Source of the DNA: Methylophaga sp.
GTDB lineage: Bacteria > Pseudomonadota > Gammaproteobacteria > Nitrosococcales > Methylophagaceae
Reading direction: 5' to 3'
Assembly: GCA_002733715.2 (NCBI GenBank)
Contig: NVWQ02000010.1
Location: forward strand, 1 to 64,000
DNA: 64,000 nt
In this document: in pieces, positions 25,299 to 34,531 of the stretch
Numbering within the stretch: the stretch's first letter is position 1
Layout of the letters: each line of letters begins with the position of its first letter
The notes under the pieces: model-generated
Databases searched by the model: none
Told to the model about the DNA's origin: nothing
Seen by the model: the letters and a program-made list of their open reading frames with translations, nothing else
Translations under genes and position numbers: made by a program

Positions 25299-26284
25299 AT
25301 AATGAAATTTTAATTTATCAAACCGAAGATAATGAAGTTGCGGTGCGGTTGGATGGTGAGCGCGATACCTTGTGGTTAAACCAAAAGCAGATGGCAACCT
25401 TGTTTGACAAGGATGTGCGTACCATTAGTGAACATTTAAAAAACATTTACAAGGAGCAGGAGCTTGATGAGAAGGCAACTGTCCAGAAATTCCGGATAGT
25501 TCAACTGGAAGGAAAGCGGGAGGTTAAGCGGGAGATAGAACATTACAGTTTAGATGCAATTATCTCGGTCGGCTATCGTGTGAATTCTAAAAAAGGCACA
25601 CAGTTTCGCATTTGGGCAACCCAGCGTTTACGCGATTATCTGGTGGATGGTTATGCGATTAACCAGCAACGCTTTGATAGCAATGCAGCAGAGTTAAAAC
25701 AAGCGATTGCATTGATTCGTAAAGCGGCACAATCACCTGAACTGACCGCAGAGGCGGGCAGCGGTTTGGTTGAGATTGTTAGCCGTTATACCCAGACTTT
25801 TTTATGGTTGCAGCAATATGATGAGGGTTTGTTAAATGAGCCTTCAGGTGAGGTGGGTGGCAAATTGCCGACTGTAGATAATGCCATGCACAGTTTAAAT
25901 ACGCTTAAAGCCTCATTGATTGAGCGCGGTGAGGCAACCGATTTATTTGCGCGGGTGCGTGAAGAAGGTTTGGATGCTATTTTTGGTAACCTTGAACAAT
26001 CTGTTTTTGGTGAACCTGCTTATCCAACCATTGAAAGCAAGGCGGCGCATCTGCTTTATTTTGTGGTGAAAAACCATCCCTTTAGTGATGGCAATAAACG
26101 TAGCGGTGCCTTTTTGTTTGTTGATTTTTTACATCGCAATGGTCGATTATTCAATGAGCGTGATGAAGCGGTGATTAATGATACCGGCTTGGCAGCATTG
26201 ACTTTACTGATCGCGGGATCAGACCCCAAACAAAAAGAGATGTTAATTCGATTGGTAATGACGATGTTAGCTGAGGAACAATAG
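25295..26284 (+). CDS. RhuM-Fic fusion protein (virulence RhuM family with Fic/DOC domain)
   Basis: The N-terminal part, about 125 residues (IYQTEDNEVAVRLDGERDTLWL onward, in RhuM style), is followed by a helical linker and a C-terminal Fic/DOC domain. The Fic motif is complete: HPFSDGNKRSGAFLF (about residues 264-278), with the catalytic His. Fic enzymes transfer AMP or another nucleotide part to a target protein. RhuM-Fic genes are often lodged inside hsd operons, but their role there is unknown. The gene overlaps hsdS and sits 3 bases before hsdR, so it is co-transcribed. An inhibitory helix of Fic type was not identified. Confidence 0.8.
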   Translation: MNNEILIYQTEDNEVAVRLDGERDTLWLNQKQMATLFDKDVRTISEHLKNIYKEQELDEKATVQKFRIVQLEGKREVKREIEHYSLDAIISVGYRVNSKKGTQFRIWATQRLRDYLVDGYAINQQRFDSNAAELKQAIALIRKAAQSPELTAEAGSGLVEIVSRYTQTFLWLQQYDEGLLNEPSGEVGGKLPTVDNAMHSLNTLKASLIERGEATDLFARVREEGLDAIFGNLEQSVFGEPAYPTIESKAAHLLYFVVKNHPFSDGNKRSGAFLFVDFLHRNGRLFNERDEAVINDTGLAALTLLIAGSDPKQKEMLIRLVMTMLAEEQ

Positions 26285-26286
26285 GC

Positions 26287-29061
26287 ATGGCGCAACGCAA
26301 TGAAGCCGATACGCGTGCGGAGTTAATTGATCCTAAACTCAAAACTGCTGGTTGGGGTGGGGTTGAAGAGAGCTTTATTCGTCGTGAGGTGATTTGCCCG
26401 GGACGGATATTAACGGGCGGAAAACGTGGCGCGCAGGTCGCTAGTGATTATGTGTTGGTCTATAAAGGCCGCAAGTTAGCGGCAGTTGAGGCAAAACGCG
26501 AGAGTTTGAGTGTTACCGAAGGTGTGCGCCAAGCCAAAGATTATGCTGAGCGTTTGCAGTGTCGCATTGCTTATGCCACTAATGGCCATGAAATTTATCA
26601 GATTGATATGGAAACGGGCGTTGAGGCGTTAGTGGATGATTATCTGTCACCCGATGCCTTGTGGGCATTAAGCTTTGAAGGGGCAGAGCCTGATTATGCG
26701 GCGGGCTGGCGACAACGCTTTGCTGAGATTCCCATTGAAACAAAAAGTGGCAGTTGGCAGCCGCGTTATTATCAAGAAAATGCCATTAATAATACCTTAG
26801 AAGCCATTGCTAAAGGTGAGCAGAAAGTATTGCTGACATTGGCGACGGGCACGGGTAAAACAGCCATTGCTTTTCAGTTGGCGTGGAAGCTGTTTCATAG
26901 CCGCTGGAGTTTAAGCGTTCAAAAGTCACCTAGTGAAGCCAAACGTCGCCCGCGTATTTTGTTTTTAGCCGATCGCAATATTTTAGCTAACCAAGCCTTT
27001 AATGATTTTGCGCCGTTTGGTGAAGATGCCATTGTGCGGATTGAACCAAGTGAGATTAAAAAGAAAGGCCGTGTGCCTAAGAATGCCAGTGTGTTTTTTA
27101 CTATATTTCAGACGTTTATGACTTCGACCCCTTCGACGGGCTCAGGGACCGAAGAAGAAGTGGTGGTGGCTGAGCTTGCCGAAGTCGCCGAAGTCGCCGA
27201 AGTCGCCGAAGCCAGCGTGACGGAAGAAGCCAATGGCTATATGTATATATTACAATGTGCGGACAATAGTTTTTATACGGGAAGCACTCGAAATTTAGTT
27301 TATAGGTTGGATCAACATGAAGCAGGAGAAGGTGCTGCTCATACTAAAAAACGATTACCTATTAAGTTGGTTTATTACGAAACATTTGAAAGAATTGATG
27401 AGGCATTTGCAAGAGAAAAGCAGATTCAGGGATGGAGCAGAGCAAAGAAGTTTGCATTGATTGCTGGGAATATTGAGCGGTTGAAAATATTGGCGGCTTC
27501 TTCGACCCCTTCGACCCCTTCGACGAGCTCAGGGACCGAAGGGGTCGAAGTCTTTGGCGAATATCCTACCGACTTCTTCGATTTTATCATCATAGATGAG
27601 TGCCATCGTGGTGGAGCCAATGATGAAAGTAGCTGGCGGTCTGTGCTGGAGTATTTTAGCCCTGCGGTGCAGTTGGGTTTAACGGCTACGCCTAAGCGTA
27701 AGGATAATGTAGATACTTATGCCTATTTTGGTGAGCCGGTGTATAGCTATACGCTGAAAGAGGGCATTAATGATGGCTTTTTAACGCCGTTTAAAGTGTA
27801 TCCCATTGTCGGCACAATGGATGAGTATGTGTATACACCTAATGATGGCATTGTGATTGAAGGCGAGCCAGAACCGGGGCGGGTTTATAAAGAAGGTGAT
27901 TTTAATCGGATCATTACTATTCCATCACGCGAACAAAAGCGGGTGCAGTATTGGATGGACCGGATTAACCCTCAGCATAAAACCATTGTGTTTTGTGCCA
28001 CGCAAGTTCATGCGGGCATGGTGCGAGATTTTATTAATCAGTATGCTGTGCAAAAAGGCTGGACGAGTAATAGCAATTATTGTGTGCGGGTGACGGCGAA
28101 TGATGGCAAGGCGGGCGAGACTGATTTAAAAATATTCCAAGATAATGAGAAAACCATACCGACTATTTTAACCACCTCACGCAAACTTTCTACGGGGGTT
28201 GATGCCAGAAATGTACGCAATATTGTATTGATGCGACCTTGTAATAATATGATTGAGTTTAAGCAGATCATTGGGCGTGGCACGCGGATGTATGAGGGCA
28301 AAGAGTTTTTTACGGTATTTGATTTTGTGAAAGCGCATCATAATTTTGCTGATCCTGAGTGGGATGGTGAGCCTGATCCATTGGGTGACGGGGAGGATTT
28401 ACCTATTGATGCTTCTGGTTTTCCTGAAGTACCAAGTGATCCAACAACCGAGCCGCCAGAAAAGCCAGAGGAACGCCCAGAGAAGATATTGATTACCCTA
28501 AGTGATGGTAAGCAGCGGCAAATTCAACATATTTCATCGGTGATGTATTGGAATTCTGATGGTACGCCCATCACGGCAAAAGAATTTTTAGAACGTATGT
28601 TTGATGACTTACCCCAGTTTTTTGAAAATGAAGATAAGTTACGTGAGATTTGGAGTGACCCTGATACCCGTGAAACTTTATTGCAGAATTTATCAGAAGC
28701 GGGCTATGACAATGAAAAGCTAGACAGTATGAAAGAGCTGATTGATGCACGGGATAGCGATGTGTATGACGTGTTAGCTTATGTAGCCTATGCCAGTGAG
28801 ACTCGCACACGGCAGCAGCGGGTGGACCAATCTAAACCTGCGATTAACCAACACTTTACTGAGTATCACCAACAAGCCTTTATCGAGTTTATTTTAAAAC
28901 GCTATATTGATGATGGCGTGACGGAATTATCGGTGAAGAAAATGAAAAGTTTGGTTGAGCTTAAATACAATTCAATTAATGATGCTGCGGCTGAGTTTGG
29001 TTCAGCAAAAGTGATTCGTGAAGTATTTGTTGGCTTTCAGCAGTATTTGTATAGAGATTAG
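26287..29061 (+). CDS. hsdR: type I restriction endonuclease subunit HsdR with inserted GIY-YIG domain
   Basis: HsdR gives the complex its translocase and nuclease. The N-terminal nuclease shows Asp in ASDYVLVYKG and the pair VEAKR (residues 61-90). The SF2 motor has Walker A LATGTGKTAIAF (about residues 193-204), the box IIDECHRGG (about residues 435-443) and LGLTATPKR. The C-terminal helical region is normal. Residues about 280-421 do not belong to HsdR: they are a GIY-YIG nuclease domain (about residues 317-395) bounded by palindromic repeats, placed in frame between the Ia-like FFTIFQTFM strand and the DECH box. Without it the protein would be about 782 residues, the usual family length. 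Confidence 0.9.
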   Translation: MAQRNEADTRAELIDPKLKTAGWGGVEESFIRREVICPGRILTGGKRGAQVASDYVLVYKGRKLAAVEAKRESLSVTEGVRQAKDYAERLQCRIAYATNGHEIYQIDMETGVEALVDDYLSPDALWALSFEGAEPDYAAGWRQRFAEIPIETKSGSWQPRYYQENAINNTLEAIAKGEQKVLLTLATGTGKTAIAFQLAWKLFHSRWSLSVQKSPSEAKRRPRILFLADRNILANQAFNDFAPFGEDAIVRIEPSEIKKKGRVPKNASVFFTIFQTFMTSTPSTGSGTEEEVVVAELAEVAEVAEVAEASVTEEANGYMYILQCADNSFYTGSTRNLVYRLDQHEAGEGAAHTKKRLPIKLVYYETFERIDEAFAREKQIQGWSRAKKFALIAGNIERLKILAASSTPSTPSTSSGTEGVEVFGEYPTDFFDFIIIDECHRGGANDESSWRSVLEYFSPAVQLGLTATPKRKDNVDTYAYFGEPVYSYTLKEGINDGFLTPFKVYPIVGTMDEYVYTPNDGIVIEGEPEPGRVYKEGDFNRIITIPSREQKRVQYWMDRINPQHKTIVFCATQVHAGMVRDFINQYAVQKGWTSNSNYCVRVTANDGKAGETDLKIFQDNEKTIPTILTTSRKLSTGVDARNVRNIVLMRPCNNMIEFKQIIGRGTRMYEGKEFFTVFDFVKAHHNFADPEWDGEPDPLGDGEDLPIDASGFPEVPSDPTTEPPEKPEERPEKILITLSDGKQRQIQHISSVMYWNSDGTPITAKEFLERMFDDLPQFFENEDKLREIWSDPDTRETLLQNLSEAGYDNEKLDSMKELIDARDSDVYDVLAYVAYASETRTRQQRVDQSKPAINQHFTEYHQQAFIEFILKRYIDDGVTELSVKKMKSLVELKYNSINDAAAEFGSAKVIREVFVGFQQYLYRD
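27123..27550 (+). mobile_element. repeat-flanked GIY-YIG nuclease cassette inside hsdR
   Basis: The left border has CTTCGACGGGCTCAGGGACC (about 27131-27150) with a partial inverted arm TGAGCTTGCCGAAG and three GAAGTCGCC repeats. The right border (27501-27550) has repeated TTCGACCCC and then CGAGCTCAGGGACCG and GGGGTCGAAG. Between them is a UPF0213-like GIY-YIG domain: GYMYILQCADNSFYTGST, then EAGEGAAHTKKRLP, YYETF, EAFAREKQIQGWSR. An internal ATG at 27241 could start the domain alone. The symmetry suggests a small mobile unit that landed in frame. Confidence 0.6.
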
Positions 29062-29169
29062 CTTTCAAGTCGAAATAATACGTAAAATCAATTAATCGTA
29101 TCATGAGAAGGAAAAATAATTTATCCTTTTAATTCAGTTGTATAACAGATAAATGAATAGCTTCGACAG

Positions 29170-29253
29170 AAGATCCTTCGCATTAACTCAGGATGACATA
29201 CAGATATTGTCATTCTGACGACGTTAGGAGGAAGAATCTTAGCAACGAAGCCT
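29170..29253. repeat. imperfect inverted repeat between hsdR and rho
   Basis: AGATCCTTCG at 29171-29180 and CTCAGGATGACA (about 29188-29199) are mirrored by TGTCATTCTGA (29208-29218) and GAAGAATCTT (29231-29240). Together they form one imperfect hairpin of about 28 bases per arm. It resembles dispersed palindromes found in many genomes. The rest of the 413-base spacer contains the rho leader and no gene. Confidence 0.55.
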
Positions 29254-29345
29254 TTAAACTACCCATTTTCCATTCACAGCAGGGTTAAACCCTTATCCAG
29301 AACTGAGGTTAATAAGGAAAAAATGTTTTTATCAAATCTCAAAAA

Positions 29346-29374
29346 CTAGACACCCCTAGAATTAGTTGTTATGA
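29346..29374 (+). promoter_or_regulatory. sigma-70 promoter candidate for rho
   Basis: TAGACA (29346-29351) and TATGAT (29369-29374) are separated by 17 bases, with TG one base before the second box. This leaves an untranslated leader of about 95 bases before rho. Long rho leaders with autogenous control are known in enterobacteria; no attenuator hairpin is obvious here. Confidence 0.5.
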
Positions 29375-29474
29375 TGCAAGCAACTTTCAAAAACACCTCC
29401 CCAAATTAACATATATTCTAAGCGTATCCACGCACACAACAATCTATTATAAAAAATTCCAAACTAGGTAATAC

Positions 29475-30734
29475 ATGCAATTAACTGAACTTAAGAAGCA
29501 GACTGCTGCTCAGCTTATGGAGCTTGCTCTTTCATTAAAACTGGACGGCTTGGCTCGAAACCGAAAACAAGATTTAATTTTTGCCCTTGTCAAACATCAT
29601 GCTAAGCAGGGCGACGAGATTGAAACTACTGGGGTACTAGAATTACTTCAAGATGGATTTGGTTTTTTACGTTCACCAGAAGCATCATATATTTCAGGAC
29701 CTGATGATATTTATGTTTCACCTAGCCAAATACGCCGTTTTAGCCTGCGAACAGGTGATACGATTTCAGGAAAAATTAGAGCGCCGAAAGACAGTGAGCG
29801 TTATTTTGCTTTAATTAAAGTAGAAGAAATTAATTACGAAGCGGCAGAAAAATCTAAAAACAAAGTTCCTTTTGAAAATTTAACGCCGCTTTTTCCTAAT
29901 GAACGTTTTACATTAGAACGTGGTAACGGCAGCACAGAAGATATTACACCGCGAATGATTGATTTGGCTGCGCCGATTGGTAAAGGTCAACGTGCTTTGA
30001 TTGTTGCACCCCCAAAATCGGGTAAAACAATGATTTTGCAAAATATTGCACAGTCTATTGCGATTAATCATCCCGATAGTGATTTAATCGTATTGTTAAT
30101 TGATGAGCGCCCAGAAGAAGTTACAGAAATGCAGCGTTCTGTTAAAGGTGAAGTGGTTTCTAGTACCTTTGATGAGCCCGCAACACGCCATGTACAAGTG
30201 GCTGAAATGGTTATTGAAAAAGCTAAACGCTTGGTTGAACATAAACGTGATGTGGTTATTTTATTAGATTCTATTACGCGTCTTGCACGTGCTTATAATA
30301 CGGTTGCTCCTTCATCAGGTAAGGTGTTGACCGGTGGTGTTGATGCAAATGCATTACAACGTCCTAAACGTTTCTTTGGTGCGGCGCGTAATATTGAAGA
30401 GGGTGGTAGTTTAACGATTATTGCGACAGCTTTGGTTGAAACAGGTTCGCGTATGGATGAAGTTATCTTTGAGGAATTCAAAGGTACCGGTAATATGGAA
30501 TTACAACTTGAGCGTAAGTTGGCTGATCGCCGTATTTATCCTGCTATCAATGTAACGCGTTCAGGTACTCGTAAGGAAGAATTGCTTACCGATGCTGAAG
30601 ATCTTCATAAATTATGGATCTTGCGTAAGTTGCTTGCGCCGATGGATCCTATTGAAGCAATGGAGTTCTTGATGGATCGTATGAAAGCGACTAAAACGAA
30701 TGCTGAGTTCTTCGATATGATGAAGCAAGGCTAA
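29475..30734 (+). CDS. rho: transcription termination factor Rho
   Basis: Rho is the hexameric RNA-dependent ATPase helicase that ends unprotected transcripts. The 419-residue protein has the N-terminal helical domain, the cold-shock RNA-binding domain ([16 protein letters not shown], about residues 53-68) and the RecA-like motor, with Walker [10 protein letters not shown] (about residues 178-186) and [11 protein letters not shown] (about residues 265-275). Length is exactly that of the family. It marks the return to core genome after the accessory region. miaA follows. Confidence 0.97.
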   Translation: MQLTELKKQTAAQLMELALSLKLDGLARNRKQDLIFALVKHHAKQGDEIETTGVLELLQDGFGFLRSPEASYISGPDDIYVSPSQIRRFSLRTGDTISGKIRAPKDSERYFALIKVEEINYEAAEKSKNKVPFENLTPLFPNERFTLERGNGSTEDITPRMIDLAAPIGKGQRALIVAPPKSGKTMILQNIAQSIAINHPDSDLIVLLIDERPEEVTEMQRSVKGEVVSSTFDEPATRHVQVAEMVIEKAKRLVEHKRDVVILLDSITRLARAYNTVAPSSGKVLTGGVDANALQRPKRFFGAARNIEEGGSLTIIATALVETGSRMDEVIFEEFKGTGNMELQLERKLADRRIYPAINVTRSGTRKEELLTDAEDLHKLWILRKLLAPMDPIEAMEFLMDRMKATKTNAEFFDMMKQG

Positions 30735-30757
30735 TTCTGAGTAGCAAAAACTCAAAT

Positions 30758-31696
30758 TTGCCACCGGCTCTATTTATTATGGGGCCGACGGCGGCAGGAA
30801 AGACGGATCTAGCATTAGCGATTGCCAAGCAATTTCCTGTTGAGATTATTAGCGTTGATTCTGCACTTGTTTATCGTGGTATGGATATTGGCACAGCGAA
30901 ACCTGAGCCTGAAATCCTACAAGATTATCCACATCATTTAATTGATATACTTGATCCGACGGAACGTTATTCAGCAGGTAATTTTCGTAATGATGCACTA
31001 CGTTTGATGGCTGATATTACGAAACGTGGCAAAATTCCATTATTAGTCGGTGGCACAATGCTCTATTTTAAGGCCTTGCAACAAGGTCTTGCTGACTTAC
31101 CTTCTGCTGATCCTCAAATAAGAGCAAAATTAGATGCTGAAATTGAGCAATATGGTTTAGCTCATTTACATGCACGTCTCGAAAAAGTTGATCCTATTTC
31201 AGCTGCCCGCATTCATATCAATGATCCACAACGTATACAACGCGCATTGGAAGTATATGAAATCACCGGGCAAACAATGACCGAGCTTACAAAAGAAACT
31301 GAGCAACCTTTGCCCTATAATGTGATAAAGATAATTATAAGCCCTGAAGATAGAGCAGTATTACATCAACGTATAGCTGATCGCTATAAAATAATGATGT
31401 CTTCTGGTTTTGTTGATGAAGTTAAAAGCTTATTTGAACGACCAGATTGCCATGTTGATTTGCCTGCAATTCGGGCAGTTGGCTATCGACAAGTTTGGGC
31501 TTATCTCCAAGGTGAATACGATAAAGATACCTTGGTTGAGAAAGCTATTATTGCAACAAGGCAAATGGCAAAACGGCAGTTAACGTGGTTACGAGCCCAA
31601 CAAGATGGTGTTTGGTTTGATAGTGGTTCTGGTCTACCTATCGATCAAGTGGTAAGCTATGTGGAGGAGACTCTAAATGACCTAAGTACATTTTAG
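30758..31696 (+). CDS. miaA: tRNA dimethylallyltransferase
   Basis: MiaA adds a dimethylallyl group to A37 of tRNAs that read codons beginning with U. The P-loop [12 protein letters not shown] (about residues 8-19) and [18 protein letters not shown] (substrate Asp-Ser region) are diagnostic. The marked start is TTG 30758, 23 bases after the rho stop; a CTG at 30737 in frame is an alternative, and neither has a strong ribosome binding site. It precedes hfq, as in many gammaproteobacteria. Length (312) is typical. Confidence 0.95.
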   Translation: MPPALFIMGPTAAGKTDLALAIAKQFPVEIISVDSALVYRGMDIGTAKPEPEILQDYPHHLIDILDPTERYSAGNFRNDALRLMADITKRGKIPLLVGGTMLYFKALQQGLADLPSADPQIRAKLDAEIEQYGLAHLHARLEKVDPISAARIHINDPQRIQRALEVYEITGQTMTELTKETEQPLPYNVIKIIISPEDRAVLHQRIADRYKIMMSSGFVDEVKSLFERPDCHVDLPAIRAVGYRQVWAYLQGEYDKDTLVEKAIIATRQMAKRQLTWLRAQQDGVWFDSGSGLPIDQVVSYVEETLNDLSTF

Positions 31697-31760
31697 AAAA
31701 ATTCTAAACAGCGCCTTTTTTCAGATAAAATTCGTTAAAGAGACTAACTATTCTCCTCAT

Positions 31761-31789
31761 TTTATCTAAAAAAATGCACAATTTATAAT
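31761..31789 (+). promoter_or_regulatory. possible hfq promoter
   Basis: TATAAT at 31784-31789 is preceded after 17 bases by a weak TTTATC (31761-31766). A second weak possibility lies nearer the gene, around TAGAAT (31851-31856). The hfq ribosome binding site is the strong AGGAGA just before ATG 31888. Confidence 0.35.
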
Positions 31790-31887
31790 TCCTCTAAAAA
31801 GCACTTAGGCCATTCAGAGGCTCCTTAAGCAAGAACTAGATACAATTGGATAGAATCTCTCAAAAATAATAAAAACAGGAGACAATC

Positions 31888-32121
31888 ATGGCAAAAGCCC
31901 AATCATTACAAGACCCATTTTTAAACGCACTACGACGTGAAAATGTAGAAGTTGCTATTTATCTGATGAATGGTATTAAACTTCAAGGGAAAATAGATTC
32001 CTTTGATCAATTTGTGATTTTACTAAGAAACTCGGTTAATCAAATGGTCTATAAACATGCAATTTCGACTATCGTGCCTGTGCGGAATGTAAACATCAGT
32101 ATTGACGAAACAAAAGAATAA
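31888..32121 (+). CDS. hfq: RNA chaperone Hfq
   Basis: Hfq is a hexameric Sm-like protein that pairs small RNAs with mRNAs. The 77-residue sequence has the Sm1 region ([19 protein letters not shown]) and the Sm2 signature [10 protein letters not shown]. It ends soon after the core, so the acidic C-terminal tail is short. hflX begins 4 bases after its stop, the conserved hfq-hflX arrangement. Confidence 0.97.
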   Translation: MAKAQSLQDPFLNALRRENVEVAIYLMNGIKLQGKIDSFDQFVILLRNSVNQMVYKHAISTIVPVRNVNISIDETKE

Positions 32122-32124
32122 TTA

Positions 32125-33273
32125 ATGGAACTGTTTGAACGCCACAATAGTAACGCTGCTTTTGATGAAAACAATAAGAAAGAATCGGTTGTTTTAGTTC
32201 ATCTTAAATTTAATGTTTCTGACTTTGAGGAGTCGGAGCAAGAATTTATCGAGTTAGTGAAATCGACAGGTGCAGACATTGCCACCATTGTTCACGGGAA
32301 GCGTCAACGCCCCGATGCGAAGTTTTTTGCAGGCAAGGGCAAAGTTGATGAAATCAAGCAGCAGGTTGATGCCAATAATGCGGTATTGGTTATATTCAAT
32401 CATGACTTATCACCTAGCCAAGAACGTAATCTAGAGGAAAAATTAGAATGTCGTGTATTGGCTCGAACAGGGCTTATTCTTGATATTTTTGCTCGTAGAG
32501 CACGCTCACATGAAGGTAAGTTGCAAGTTGAGCTTGCGCAGTTAAAGCATATGTCGACACGGTTAATACGTGGGTGGACGCATCTGGAGAGGCAAAAAGG
32601 TGGTATCGGTATGCGTGGTCCGGGTGAAACGCAATTAGAAACCGATCGGCGATTGCTAGGGCAACGCATTAAGTCACTTAAAAAACGTTTAATCAAAGTG
32701 CAATCGCAACGTGAACAAGGTAGACGTTCTCGTCGGCGTGCAGATATTCCAGTGGTGTCTCTGGTGGGCTATACAAATATGGGAAAATCAACCTTATTTA
32801 ATAAGCTGACTTCAGCAGATGTGTATGCGGATAATCGCTTATTTGCGACCTTAGACCCGACTTTGAGACGGATGAAGTTACATGATACACAAGCCTTAGT
32901 GATGGCTGATACGGTAGGGTTTATTAGAAAACTGCCACATGGTTTGATTGAATCCTTTAGCTCAACGTTGGATGAAACACGCGATGCTGCATTGTTGCTT
33001 CATGTGGTTGAAGCTGGCGCAGCTGATCGAGATGATTTACTCAGTCATGTCAATGATGTTTTACATCAAATTGGCGCAGATGAAGTGCCACAATTAATTA
33101 TCTGTAATAAAATTGATCAATTAGACGACCATAAAGCTCGTTTAGATCGTGATGAAAATGGCAAGGTTACTCGTGTGTGGCTATCGGCAGTAACAGGTGA
33201 AGGAATGGATTTGTTACGTATCGCACTACAAGAATATTTCCCGGAACACAACGAAATGGAACTAGTTGAGTGA
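32125..33273 (+). CDS. hflX: ribosome-associated GTPase HflX
   Basis: HflX is a ribosome-splitting GTPase used after heat and other stress. The 382-residue protein has an N-terminal HflX domain (HGKRQRPDAKFFAGKGKVDE) and a G domain with GYTNMGKSTLFN (about residues 213-224), a DTVGFIRKLP switch region and NKID. The length is slightly short of some homologues because the C-terminal tail is small. It lies in the miaA-hfq-hflX-hflK-hflC order typical of gammaproteobacteria. Confidence 0.95.
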   Translation: MELFERHNSNAAFDENNKKESVVLVHLKFNVSDFEESEQEFIELVKSTGADIATIVHGKRQRPDAKFFAGKGKVDEIKQQVDANNAVLVIFNHDLSPSQERNLEEKLECRVLARTGLILDIFARRARSHEGKLQVELAQLKHMSTRLIRGWTHLERQKGGIGMRGPGETQLETDRRLLGQRIKSLKKRLIKVQSQREQGRRSRRRADIPVVSLVGYTNMGKSTLFNKLTSADVYADNRLFATLDPTLRRMKLHDTQALVMADTVGFIRKLPHGLIESFSSTLDETRDAALLLHVVEAGAADRDDLLSHVNDVLHQIGADEVPQLIICNKIDQLDDHKARLDRDENGKVTRVWLSAVTGEGMDLLRIALQEYFPEHNEMELVE

Positions 33274-33348
33274 TTTTTGTTTCATAAAGTGTACGAACTC
33301 CGTAAAATAGGCACGATTGAATTAATAAATCTCATTTTGGAGAGATAA

Positions 33349-34530
33349 ATGGCTTGGAACGAACCCGGCAACAATAAAGATAATAAAGACCCGTGGGGTA
33401 ACCGTGGCAATGATGGCCCACCTGATCTTGATGATATTATCAAAGATATGAAGCGTAAATTGGGTGGCTTATTTGGTGGCAATACATCAAATAATGATAG
33501 TTCATCTGATGGTGGAGGCGGAAGCTCGATTGCATTAGGCTTAATGATATTAGTCGCCTTTATTGTCTGGCTACTTTCAGGTATCTATATCGTGCAACCA
33601 GCAGAACGCGGAGTCGAAATGCGTTTTGGTGCTTACACTGAAACGACCATGCCTGGGCCGCATTGGCATATGCCTTATCCAATTGAACGAGTTGAAAAAG
33701 TGGATGTTTCTCGTGTTAGAACTGTCAATATTGGTTTTGGCCAAACAGGAGGCAGTGTTTCATCAGAAGCACTTATGCTGACTAAAGATGAAAACATCAT
33801 AGAGCTGAAAGTTGAAGTTCAGTTTCATGTTGAAAGTGCAGCAGATTATTTATTTAATGTGGTTAATCCCGATTTAACGCTACGCCAAATGACTGAAAGT
33901 ACGGTACGTGAAATTGTGGGTAAAACGGCAATGGATGAAGTGTTTAAAACAGGTCGAGCAGCAATGGTAAGCAAAGCTGAAGTAACGTTGCAAAAATTGT
34001 TAGCAGATTATGGGACAGGCTTGGTTATAACTAATTTTAATATGCCAGATATTCAACCGCCGCCACAAGTGCAAGAAGCCTTTGCTGATGTAGTAAAAGC
34101 CGATGCAGATAAAGAAAGTCAGATTCTGGAGGCAAGAGCGTATGCAAAAGATATCGTACCGAGAGCACGTGGTAAAGCAACGCGTACCATACAAGAATCT
34201 GAAGCATACCAAAACCAAATTATTGCCAAGGCACGAGGCGAAAGTAGCCGTTTTTCACAAGTATTGACGGAGTATGAAAAAGCACCGGCTATCACTAAAG
34301 AACGTTTATATTTAGATACAATGGAACACGTTTATAGCCGCAGTCAAAAAGTATTAGTTGATGTGTCTAAAGACAGCAACAATGTACTCTATTTACCTTT
34401 GGATAGAATGACAGGTACAGCGTCGAGGCCGCCAACGAGAATTGATTTGGGTACTTTGGCTTATCCACAAACGGGAACAACGTCCACAAATTCAGCATCA
34501 ACAGATGCACGTAGCAGAAGGGGGCGTTAA
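33349..34530 (+). CDS. hflK: FtsH protease modulator HflK
   Basis: HflK and HflC form a large SPFH-domain cage in the inner membrane that surrounds FtsH and limits its access to membrane proteins. The 393-residue protein has a Gly/Asn/Asp-rich cytoplasmic N-terminus, one membrane helix (about residues 64-83), an SPFH domain (EMRFGAYTET onward) and a C-terminal helical region with KARGESSRFSQVLTEY. hflC starts 2 bases after its stop. A GGAG site precedes the ATG. Confidence 0.96.
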   Translation: MAWNEPGNNKDNKDPWGNRGNDGPPDLDDIIKDMKRKLGGLFGGNTSNNDSSSDGGGGSSIALGLMILVAFIVWLLSGIYIVQPAERGVEMRFGAYTETTMPGPHWHMPYPIERVEKVDVSRVRTVNIGFGQTGGSVSSEALMLTKDENIIELKVEVQFHVESAADYLFNVVNPDLTLRQMTESTVREIVGKTAMDEVFKTGRAAMVSKAEVTLQKLLADYGTGLVITNFNMPDIQPPPQVQEAFADVVKADADKESQILEARAYAKDIVPRARGKATRTIQESEAYQNQIIAKARGESSRFSQVLTEYEKAPAITKERLYLDTMEHVYSRSQKVLVDVSKDSNNVLYLPLDRMTGTASRPPTRIDLGTLAYPQTGTTSTNSASTDARSRRGR

Positions 34531-34531
34531 G

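Noticed and set aside
27241-27480. The GIY-YIG region as a separate gene rather than part of HsdR.
   Set aside because: The HsdR frame runs through it without a stop and no ribosome binding site precedes the internal ATG; an independent product remains possible but is not supported.
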